A DNA stretch of 64,000 bases from positions 4,414,497-4,478,496 of the forward strand of contig NC_057005.1 of NCBI RefSeq assembly GCF_000002595.2, written 5' to 3'. Below the pieces are notes generated by a model. It did no database searches. It was not told the origin of the DNA and saw only the letters and a list, made by a program, of their open reading frames with translations. Position numbers and translations under genes: made by a program. The DNA comes from Chlamydomonas reinhardtii. Lineage: Eukaryota > Chlorophyta > Chlorophyceae > Chlamydomonadales > Chlamydomonadaceae. The number at the start of each line of letters is the position of its first letter. Position 1 is the stretch's first letter. This document shows, piece after piece, positions 54,647-64,000 of the stretch.

Positions 54647-56206
54647 ATGTGGGGCAAGAAGAACGCCTCGGCGGCGCAGGTGGTGCGCGAGCGCAAGGAG
54701 GAGGAGGTGGCTCGCAACGCGCTGTTCGCGGGTCAGGAGGGCGAGATTGTGATTGACCCCACACAGCTGCCGGTGGAGGAGCAGACCACGGACCAGCTGG
54801 TGCGCACGGCGCAGCAGACGCACAAGGAGACCACACAGGCGGCGCAGCGCGCGCTCAAGGTGAGGGGAAGGGGAAGAGGGGGGAGGAGGAGGGGAAGGGG
54901 AGGAAGGGAGGGGAAGGGATCGGGAGGAGGGGAGGGAGGAGGAGAGGGGAAGAAGCAACGCAGGGGGAAGGGGAAGGGGTTGGAGACAGCTGGATTGAGA
55001 GCTGTATTACAAGTCAGGCGAGGGTTGGCCGAGGTCGAGAGGAGAGGCTGGGTCTGTGTGCGCGTGCGGTGTCATGTTCGAGCCGGTTTTGGGGGCTGGG
55101 GTCCGGGTGCTCCGGGTAATGCTAAGGGAGGGGGAACCGGTCAGGATGCGCTTGCATGCGCCCGCATCCGCCATGCGCGCACCCCTCCCCTTTTGGAACC
55201 GCACGCCCCGCCTGGCCTGACGGCGCCCCTCTGGTGCTGGTGCTGGTGCTGGTGCCGTACAGGTCATTGAGGAGTCCAAACAGATCCAGGCTGAGACCAT
55301 GAAGAACCTGGAGGATCAGAACAAGAAGATGTGGGACATACACACACGCATGGACGACGTGAGTGCCGGATGGGGGTGCAGGGGGGCGGGGGGCATGCAG
55401 GGTTTGGGGTGGGGTGGGATGGGGTTGCGATGATAGGGACGGGACACGGGTATGCGTACGGCACAGCGGCACGCGCGGGTGCGCTACATGAGGATGTCAG
55501 CTGTGTACAGTATCCGCCCATATACCAATCCATCACTGTATAATGCTGCTGTGATGAGTGCAAAGCCCCTTGCGCCCGGGTTCCTAACGCGACGCGGCGC
55601 GACGCCCGCCCCACCCGACACCCGCAGATGAACGAGGAGCTGACGTATGCGGAGAAGCTGCTGAGCTACATGCGGCGGTGCTGCTGCTGCTGGCTGTGCG
55701 ACTCGTGCACGGGCGCGGACCCGGAGGAGCAGCGCAAGCGGGCGTGGCAGCGGCGGGTGGCCAAGTGAGTCTGAAAGGAGGGGGCGGGCGGGGGCGGGCG
55801 CGGGGACTCGGGGGTGGGGAAGGGGGTTACATTCACGATTGTTTCAGAATTGAAGGCGTAGCCAGGCACAGTAGTATAGTAGACGCGTTGTTACCGATGT
55901 CCGGAGGCGGGGGCGGGGGTGAGCGCTCGGGGACTCGGGGAGCGGGGTCCCTGAAGGGCACCGGCGGGGTGGGTTGGGGTGAGCAGGGAGGTGGTTCGGG
56001 GCGTGCGGTATGTGTTGGGGAGAGAGGATGCCAGAGCGAAGATTAGCTGGCTGTGTACCGGTACCGGCCAGTGAATTTGGATGATGGCACGCCCTGACCG
56101 CCTGACCCACATGCCCACCTTGGAACCACAGGGGCAAGACCGCTGTGCCGGCGGGGAGAGGCCAGCCGCCACAGCAGGGGCGCGGGGGCGCCGGCGAGAA
56201 GGCCAA

Positions 56207-56237
<31 letters not shown>

Positions 56238-57752
56238 AAGGAGCAAGGGGGCACGTACCGCAACCCGGACATTCGGTTGCCGGACGAGCACCGTGAGTGT
56301 GGGGAGGTGGGACAATCTGCAAGGAGACGGGCGCCGCGTCAGGGAGGGAGGCGTCCACTCGCCCGGCTCGCCCATTTACCTTTGGTGTATTTATAGCTGC
56401 CATTTCCCGTCCTCGACTTCACTCCCGCCTGCCTGCTACGCCGTGCCGCTGTCCCTGCTGCCCCGCCTCCGCGCAACGACCTCCGCCTCCGCCTCCCTCC
56501 GCGCCCTCAGGCGGCGTGGAGATGGGGCTGCACGAGGAGACCCGCAAGCAGGACGAGGTGATCGACCAGATACACGCCGGCCTGGAGCACCTGCTGGAAG
56601 GCGCCCGGGTGAGGGAGCAGCAGGCGGGGGGGGGGGGGGCGGGGTTAGCCGTGCATGTGGAGAACGGTGTGGTGAAATGACAAGGTGGGGCGGAGAGGGG
56701 GGTGGCGGGAAGACGGAGAGGCTGGGGAAGAGGGGATTCATGGTGCACAGGGCTGAGGGCACATGGTGGGGCTTGGGGCCGGCACAGGGCAATCTGCACC
56801 AGTGCCTGCTCCTGCAACTGTTGCTGTACCCTGAATTCCCGCCCGCTGCCTCAAGCCCTCTGCCTCAAGCCCGCTGCCTCACGCCCGCTGCCTCACATGC
56901 CGACTTTCGTGTCATCGCTGACATTTGGCGCTGCTGCCGCCTGCTGCTGCCGCCTGCTCCCTGGCTCAGGGCATGCACGGCGAGCTGGCGGCTCAGAACA
57001 AGGAGCTGGACGCGCTGGACGACAAGGCCGCCGCCACACGCGACCGCATCAACGACGTCAACAAGAACAGCCAGCTCAGGAACATGGGTGGGTGCTGATG
57101 AGTGTCACAGTGGGTGGGCGGGTGGGTGGGGATGGGTGGGTGAGTGGGTGGGAGGGAGGGAGGGGCTGAGTTGGGTATGGTGAGGAGGGTTAGGGTTCTC
57201 CAGAAGGGCGGCGGGGCACCGAACCACTACCGTGCCTGAGTGCTGCTCCCGGATTACTGTCGCAGCGGGTATTCGCCTCAAGTAGGCTTCGAGTAGGCCA
57301 GCCGTAGGGCCCCTGTGCGCGCGCGGGAGCCTTGGTAAGCCACCGGTTTGGAACTTGGGATGTAACGGGTGGAAGAGCGGTGCGGCATCCGCTCATTGTT
57401 GGCTAGCTACGTGAACTCTCGGCACTCTTACAAGGCCGCCTCGGTCTCTCGAACACACCAAGCTGCTGCCCATATGGCTGCCTCATCCACCATCCCACCC
57501 CGCATGCTTGGATGGCTGGACCTGCACACAGTTCTCGGTACCGCCACTGCTGCTACCCACCGCTACCCTGTGTACGTCTCCTTAGTCCCCACCGCCCGTG
57601 CCTGCTGCCCTCGCCGCCAACCCCTCTCCCACTTGCCCTCTCCCGCAGCTCGCGGCAAGCCTAAGCCCTCCAAGGAGGAGCCGCTGGTGCCGGGACTGCC
57701 CTCCAAGAACGACGTGGCGCTGGCCGCGGCCAAACGCCTGGCGGGCGTCTGA
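54647..57752 (+). CDS. SNAP-25-type Qb+Qc SNARE, 308 aa
   Basis: Seven exons: 54647-54859, 55263-55358, 55628-55764, 56132-56292, 56511-56608, 56970-57087 and 57649-57752, all in phase. The Qb SNARE helix spans about residues 60-118. Its glutamine layer lies in NLEDQNKKMWDIHTRMDDMN, and it ends in EELTYAEKLLSYM. Directly after comes a cysteine cluster, RRCCCCWLCDSC (residues 119-130), the expected palmitoylation site for membrane attachment. A Gly-rich linker leads to the Qc helix, whose glutamine layer lies in MHGELAAQNKELDALDDKAA and which ends TRDRINDVNKNSQ. The lack of a C-terminal membrane anchor and the total length fit SNAP-25/SNAP33. It should pair with a syntaxin and a VAMP in fusion at the plasma membrane. 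Intron 3 carries an inverted copy of the intron element. Confidence 0.9.
55820..55897 (-). repeat. Intron element, long form, in SNAP-like gene intron 3 (antisense)
   Basis: Plus strand: GGGGGTTACATTCACGATTG, then AATTGAAGGCGTAGCCAGGC and ACAGTAGTATAGTAGACG. It begins about 60 bases after the donor at 55765, inverted relative to the host transcript. It matches the 46.6-kb copy over about 60 bp. Confidence 0.8.
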
Positions 57753-59942
57753 GGCGGGCAGGCGTATGAGCGGCGGCGTAGCAGCGGTGTGGCAGGCAGG
57801 GTGCGGCGGTGCCACGGCGGAGCAGCCAGGGGCTCGAATTGCTGGGACTGGTTGTGTGGAGGGCAATGGCCGGCGTTGGCCGAGCAGGGTGCGCATGGTG
57901 TTTGTGGGGCGGACGGATTTGAGGAGCGGCAGGCGTGAAGTAATGCGGCGCTGGAGTGGCGGGCGCGGTGCCGTACGGCAGCGCCGTCGCAGTACAGTCG
58001 GGCACTGTAGGTGCGGAGCTGGTAGAGTGAGCGGTTGCCGTGCTGTGCCGACACTTACCGCGTGGATACTCGGGAGGCGGCTTGGGGTGCGGTATGCTTG
58101 TGCTTGCCTAACAGGCTAACACACATACGGTATGGGAGTCTGGATCCTCGTTAACTGCTGAAGGTCTGTCAGTGAATTCTTGGGAAGATGCCAAGGCCCA
58201 GATGGGTGTTGCACGGTCACACGGTGCGTCGATGCCGTTGGCTCGCTGCACAGTTGCACAGATAGCAACTTGGCTCGGGAGGATGCAACCAACTTAACAT
58301 TACATTCTGGGGTCTCTTGCTTGACCTTCCTCGAAAGCAGTCCTGCACGCTGCAGCGCGCTCCTCAGTCATTCTCCGGTATTGTACCACCCCTTCCTTCT
58401 TAGTTACTTGTACACCTACGTGTGGCGACGCAGCCGCGGACCGACCATCCACCAAAGAATTCGCCCACCCAACGTCTCAAAGACTTGGGCGGGGTGTATG
58501 ACCCACCAGCAGAACTCTGCACCGCCTGGAAACCTAAGGATTCCTCCGGCAAGCAGCTCGACGATGTGTCTCCGCGCGCGCTGCAGCACAATCCTGGGTA
58601 CCTGCACACACAGACCGCCACTGCTGGGGGATGGTCCCAGCACTTGACGTGCCAATGAGTCAGGACCCTGGCTTTGCCGCACCAGCACCAACCAACATCA
58701 AAACAGAACGTACCAGCTGCAACCGTCACACGTATACTATTGTACAGACCCTACAGCGGCGTAAGTCTAGTTGCGGCCCGAGTGGTCGGGCACGCCTTCC
58801 TGCGTATTTAATTGTTTGCCGGGGCCCCACTGAGTAAACAACCGGCAAATCAAAAATCCAACCTCAGGTGCACACCGCGCACTACTCCCATGCGTAGTTT
58901 TGTTGCGAGATTTGTGTCAGCATCCAACGAGCATTGCCCGGCCCGCGGTGGGACTCCTCCACATCCTAGGCCGCCTTCGCCGCCACCCTTATTCTACAGC
59001 CGCTCCTTCACCGCAACCTGCGCGTGCCCATGTTGCAACCCTCCTGTCAACTCCGCATCCGCCGCCAGGGCGTTCCATGCACGCCACACTGTACAGCTCC
59101 CGCCACGCCCACCTCATCCACACCACCCAGCTCCCGGCCGCCGCGTACGACGCCGCTGCCGCACTGGGCGCCCTTCGCCCTTCTGCCATGTCCACGTCTG
59201 TATGCCTTATCGTCTATCCACGTCGAGTGGTACTAAAGCGTGTGCCTACCTAAGCGAGGTTCCTATCCATCCTACCGCCCATCTTCAGCCTATGCATCCT
59301 AAATTCCACGCCGACCACTCGCTTGTGCAATCGTGCACACGAAGTGCACCTGGATGACAGCGCGAGGCCTGCACCCAATGCCATATGCAGACCACGCAGG
59401 GCGCATGCGGAACCTTTCCTACCCCCTACACCACAGTAGCTGCGTCAATGCATATCCTCCGTTGCTGACCGAAGTCTGACGTATTACGTACACACTCGCA
59501 CATCATGCAGCAGCAGACCAGCGGGAGGCCGAAAATTACTGGGTCAGTTAGTTGTGTGTTGCCTTGCACTAGGGCGCAGCAGGCGCACGAGTACTACTTG
59601 CATGCCTACGCGGCACCACGTCCACGTCTGGGTAAGCACAGGTAAACAACACAGCGCAACTCCATACGCACCGAGGCCAGACCCAGGATGCGCGCCCGCT
59701 GCGGCTCGCAGCCGGGCTGCATGCCTTGGGCAGTCCTCAGCACACCTGACACCGCAAAACAGTGTATGCGACTACCAACGATACAACCAACCACCTGACA
59801 ACAATAACCGTTGTGCGCTGCGTAATGTAGATGCACACTCACGGGACTCATAGCAGTCCAGGGGCACACGCGCGCTCGTGCCTTACAGCGCGCCCTCCCA
59901 CCGCGGCCGCAGCCACGGCAGCGCGGCGCCTCCAGCGGCGTC
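57753..59942. other. Intergenic region between convergent genes
   Basis: It contains the SNAP-like 3' UTR (end not placed) and the short PI4K 3' UTR, with a minus-strand TGTAA at plus positions 59883-59887. A+T content is higher than in the genes. Short frames at 58422-58658 and 58900-59253 look weakly protein-like but have no supporting splice sites or family resemblance. Confidence 0.5.
59883..59887 (-). other. TGTAA polyadenylation motif of PI4K gene
   Basis: TGTAA on the coding strand lies about 60 bases past the stop codon, predicting a very short 3' UTR. Confidence 0.5.
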
Positions 59943-62900
59943 TTAGAAGCGGGTGGGGCAGGACATCGCCATGCCGCTGGCCAGGTCGTTGGTGGACTGG
60001 CGCCAGCGGCCCTCCTCCAGGGCGACCTGGACCTGCTCGTTCACCAGGTCCATGAACTGCTGCCACTGCTCCTCGCTCATGCCGGAGAAGCAGTCCTTCA
60101 TGCAGTCGGGGCTGAACGCCGCCACCGGCGGCGGGTACACCTGCGGCGCCATGCGGCTGCGCTTGGGGCAGGTCAGCGCGCCGCCCTTGCCGCCGGCGCG
60201 GCGGGCGGCCTGCTGCGTCTTCAGCTTGCGCCACAGGAAGCCGTCGGTCACGTGCACCGAGCTGGCCATGGGCACGGGGCGGTCCGCGCCTGCCGCCGGC
60301 ATGACGCGCACCGGCGTCACCTCCGAGGGGCTGTTGCTGCCGCCCACCGGCATCGCGCCCGAGGACAGCGAACCGGCCTGGTTCATGCTGCCCAGGTGCT
60401 CATCGCCGCTGGACAGGCTGGAGCAGGGCGAGTACTCGCCGCTCGACTCCTCGGCGTCGCGGCCGTCGGAGCGCATGCCGGCAGCGGCAGCGCGGCGCTT
60501 GGCGGCACCGCTGGCAGCCACGCCGCCGCCGGACACGTCCTCCTCCAGCTCGAACAGCATGTCCTCACCCTCCTCCTTAATGCTGGAGATGGTGGCGCCG
60601 CGGCGCGGGGGGCCGCGGCGGGACACGCCCAGCGCCTCGCTGGCAATCTCCTCCTCCATCAGCAGCTCCTCGCTGGTGGGCGCCTCGCCGTCGGCGTCGC
60701 CCTCCGAGTCGCTCTCCTCCACGCTCTCGAGCTCGCCGTTGCCGCACCGGGCGGTGTACTGCGGTCAGGCGAATGTTGTGGAGGGTTAGCGGAGGGTAAG
60801 CGTAATGGACGAAGGGCAATCGGCCTGCGAAGTTACGCCGCAGTCAGCCCAGGAGGTACAACGCAGCACCCACCTCGACGCACTGGCGTGCCCGGAGGCA
60901 AATGCGCTCCAGCTCACTAGGCTCCTCGTCGGCATCGACGAAGGGGCGGGTCATGACGCTCGCAATATCGAATAGGGTCAGGCCAGCGGCTGCGCAAGTC
61001 TTCAGCAGCGTAGTGCAGACCTCCAGGACGCGCAGGCACTCGGGCCGCAGGATGGGCAGCTCCTGGCGGAGAATCGCCTTGTCGCGCTACGATGCAGGAA
61101 GAGAAGTGCAGCCAGGGAGCACGTCAGCAAATTCACCCTAACATCCAACGCCGCGGAACACCAAACATCTGCCCTCAGCAAGCCGCGTGAATCGCTCGGC
61201 CGCTCACCTCCACATCCAGCTCGCGAATGTACTGCAGCTCGTCCTCGCTGAACGGCAGCATCGTCTGCGGCCAGTGCAGCCACTCAAAGTACGGCGCCTC
61301 CAGCGTCTCCGGCAGGCAGAAGCCGTGGTCGATCGGAATAAGCTCGTACGGGGCGTCCGCGGTCATGCGCGACTTGAGGTCGGCGGTGGAGGCGGACGCG
61401 GTGCGCGGCGTGCGCACCAGCATGTTGCCGGCGTGGCGGTCGGTGTTGAACAGCCGCAGGTCAAAGATGCCGATGCGGTGCACGTCGCGCACGCTGAAGC
61501 GGCCGGGACCCATTTCACTAGTGTCACACTCGTGGGTCACGAACTCCTGCAGCGAGCCCAGCTTCATAGGCAGCAGGTTGTCGGGCGAGGCCGGAGTCGC
61601 GATGGCGCTGCTGGCGCCGGTCGCGGCCCCGCCTGCGCCGCTGTCGAGATTGATAGAACTAGCGCCGCGGCCAGTGAAGGCCGGCGGCGCGCCACCAGAG
61701 CTGGCGACGGGCGTCGGAGCGCCCGCGCCTGAGGCGCGTGAAGCCTGGTAGCAGAAGACGGGGTGGCGCGCGCGCACCAGCACGCTGGTGGGAACGCGCG
61801 CAAAGCCGTCGTGGTCGAGCAGGTAGGCAGCCACCTCACGGATGGCGGCCTCGCCCACGCGAACGGTCGGCTTCCAGCCAGGGTCACCCAGCTGGCGGCC
61901 GACGTAGCCCTTGGGGTTGTTGGGCGCGAGGGGCTCCTCGTCGCAGGGCTTGAGAATGGCGGCCTTCTTGCCCGCCTCGTTGGAGAAGAAGTAGGTGCCG
62001 CCCATGCCGTCCGCCGCCTTGTCCGGCTCCTGGCAAGCGCGCAGCCCACGGATGACGGACTTGACCAGGCGCCGCACCGCGGGGGAGGTGTGGGCGGTGC
62101 AGCAGATCTCAATCTTGCAGTCGCGGTTCAGGATGCTGTCAAGGTCCTCCGACTGCAGGCGTTTGGTGGAACGGGGTGCACACTGGGTTAGACGAGTACC
62201 GTTAGGCTGACAAACATGCATCGTGACATCACACAGCAGCGTGGGGTCGTGTAAGCAATCTCCACTTGGCAACCGTGTGTGCTTTCGCTACCGACCCAAC
62301 CGCTGCGCCCAACCGCGAACCCTTAGTACCGCACGGTACACACGTACCGTAGTCTTCGGACCCAGCACGCCGCTGCAGCCGCTGGTCTCGCTGAACTCCA
62401 GCAGGCCCTGCCAGCCGACGGCACTCGGGCTTTCCGGGTTGCCGGCCGACAGGGACGTGACGAGGTCAGCCACGCCCGCGGGCTTGTGGGGCGCGCTCGA
62501 GACTAAGCTGCTGCTGAGGGCCACCGGCGCACGCTGCAGCAGCGAACCCGTGGGCGTGCCATAGGCGCGCTCCGCCGACAGCGGAGGCACCGAAGACAGC
62601 TTGGGGGGCTGCTGCGGCGGCGTCAGCACAGCGCTGTGAGGGCTGCTGCTGGCGCCTGCGCTGGCGCCCAGGTAGCCCACTTCCGGCGTCGAGGGCGGGG
62701 CGAGCTGAGCAGCAGGCAGCTCGAAGCCGCCCATGACGCGGAAGCCGACCGTGGTCGGGAACGCCCGAGGATGCTCGACGGCGACGTTCGACTGCGAGGA
62801 GCAAAGCCGCGGGCGCATGTTAGGAGCCGTGACAAGAAAGCTACTCCAGACAAAAGACGGGAACAGCGTAACAGTGAAAAATGGCTGCTCTTCACTGGCT

Positions 62901-63003
62901 CTTCGTCAGGGAGGAATAAAGCTTCTGACATGTAGGTGACACAAGGACGCGACTTTGGCCTTTTTCGGACGCGTGCCCTCCGACTCAGCTCCCCGCTCAC
63001 CAT
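59943..63003 (-). CDS. PI4KG: Phosphatidylinositol 4-kinase gamma
   Basis: Exons: 63001-63003 (ATG only), 62348-62791, 61208-62152, 60874-61086 and 59943-60758. All junctions are phase 0 and give about 806 residues. The start is uncertain, because the ATG abuts its own donor GTGAGC. The kinase domain begins at GGTYFFSNEAGKKAAILKPC (about residue 200) and continues DEEPLAPNNPKGYVGRQLG and VRVGEAAIREVAAYLLDHDG. The catalytic loop NTDRHAGN has the DRHAGN at 387-392, and the metal-binding IDHG is at 423-426. LPFSEDELQYIRELDVE leads into the helical C-lobe (CLRVLEVCTTLLKTCAAAGL and EEPSELERICLRARQC). This matches plant type-II/gamma PI4K. A Ser/Gly/Ala insert (about 305-360) interrupts the N-lobe/C-lobe linker. 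The C-terminal 270 residues are acidic, then Ser-rich, ending with SEEQWQQFMDLVNEQVQVAL. No ubiquitin-like domain is seen. Plant homologues phosphorylate PI or proteins. Confidence 0.9.
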
Positions 63004-64000
63004 TCTTCGTAGCTTGCCGAAGCGGAAGCAGCTGACGAAGACGCGACGAACCCGAACCTGAAGGCGCGGTGAGGAGAGGCCAGCGGTTAGAAGGACGCAG
63101 GACACAAGCAAATGGCCATTCAGCCAGGCGTCCAGGCCCAGGCAAACCCAGCCCCGGCGCAGCGGCTGTTTGGGGCGCTGACATTTTACAGAGGCAAATC
63201 AAGGCTGAACGCGCGCACGCCCGTGCCAGAGAAGCCACTCGGAGGTAGTGAGGGTTCGGGCCAGCGCATGCTCCCCAAAACGGGAACCCCAGAACCGCCT
63301 CGCCGCATTGCTTTGAGGCCTGGCCCAGCCAGGCAAATAGGATGCAACCCACTTTGGGCCTGGGCGGGCCCCGAAGCACTTAGCTGCTACCTACCAAGCA
63401 GGCACACGTATGCCCAAATTTCCGCTCAGCCCCACTTACGAGTTGGCCCGCACAGCCTCGAGAACCAGCACGTAAGCAAGGAACTGAGCGCTCATGCGAT
63501 GTACATTCCGCGGTTGTCCGGTGTAGAGGTTGAAGGCTTGAGAGCTAGCGAAGGGCGAGGCTCAGAGAATGCGCTCTCGAGGTGCCCTGAATCAGCAAGC
63601 TGGGGATAAGCCCTAACCAGAGGAAAGGTGGAGTGTGGCGCGCACAGTGTGAGGGGAAACTAAATGTAAACAGAAGCAGGGCTGAGTCGCTCCCCTGAAT
63701 AGCGATGAATGGCCCCGATTGGCTTCCTCATGCACGGGCCGGTGCCACCAGGCAGCCACCGCACAGCTTTGCTCAGCTTTCATTCAATGAGTTGCATATC
63801 CTGCATTCATCCTTGTCATTTTGGGCGCAAGTCCGAGCGGTCAGGAGGGTTCTCGAACGAACGTTCCACAGATCGTGACACAACGCCCACACACCGCGAA
63901 AGTGCGCTGCCCAAATTCCGTGCTCGAGCATGATTGATCGTACAAGTATCCCGGCCCTAGTTGCAACGCGCTCTTGCGCTGGGCGCTGGCACCGGGGGCG
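63004..64000. other. Upstream region of PI4K gene
   Basis: Presumed leader and promoter. A CCTTCAG at about 63056-63061 on the minus strand could be a leader-intron acceptor just before the short ATG-bearing exon. No gene with coding bias was recognised up to the window end. Confidence 0.45.

Noticed and set aside
58422-58658. Small plus-strand frame with protein-like composition
   Set aside because: It is isolated, has no splice-compatible neighbours or recognisable family, and a comparable frame is open on the opposite strand.

Overview
The window looks like nuclear DNA of a volvocine green alga (Chlamydomonas or a close relative). The support is strong G/C preference at third codon positions, GC-rich introns with GTGAGT/GTGCGT donors and CAG acceptors, TGTAA polyadenylation motifs, very long Ala/Gln/Gly/Pro-rich low-complexity stretches, and plant-type genes: a plastid pyruvate dehydrogenase subunit, a gamma-type phosphatidylinositol 4-kinase, an AP2-domain transcription factor and a complex I ferredoxin-like protein. 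The species cannot be fixed by eye. All gene models were built by hand from reading frame, splice consensus and intron phase.

Layout. 0-2.3 kb: the 5' part of an unidentified low-complexity gene (minus) running off the left edge. 3.5-6.9 kb: a seven-exon gene (minus) for an unidentified protein with a mitochondrial-type N-terminus. 7.7-13.0 kb: plastid pyruvate dehydrogenase E1-alpha (plus, ten exons). 13-22 kb: a gene-poor, repeat-rich stretch. 22.1-23.4 kb: an Ala-rich gene (minus) with a reading-frame conflict and a twin-arginine-like segment. 24.8-27.7 kb: a secreted Cys-rich protein with a long acidic and His-Asp repeat core (minus, nine exons). 29.3-32.7 kb: replication protein A 32-kDa subunit (minus, ten exons). 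33.4-36.9 kb: a prolyl 4-hydroxylase-like oxygenase (plus). 37-39.7 kb: repeats. 39.8-49.4 kb: a giant single-AP2-domain transcription factor of about 2,618 residues (minus, six exons). 51.5-52.5 kb: a small protein ending in a CaaX-like box (minus). 53.3-53.9 kb: an intronless, cysteine-free C1-FDX-like protein (minus). 54.6-57.8 kb: a SNAP-25-type Qb+Qc SNARE (plus). 59.9-63.0 kb: phosphatidylinositol 4-kinase gamma (minus).

The genes do not form a pathway; this is ordinary nuclear gene order. Three neighbouring pairs are divergent over about 0.7 kb: mitochondrial protein/PDH, RPA2/P4H and C1-FDX/SNAP. The most unusual signals are a short conserved element (core AATCATGAATGTAAYCCCCC and relatives) that recurs in introns of at least five genes, usually beside a splice site; the acidic/His-Asp secreted protein, whose repeat exons are symmetric phase-1 modules; and the cysteine-free ferredoxin-like protein. 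No tRNA, rRNA, CRISPR array or intact retroelement was recognised.
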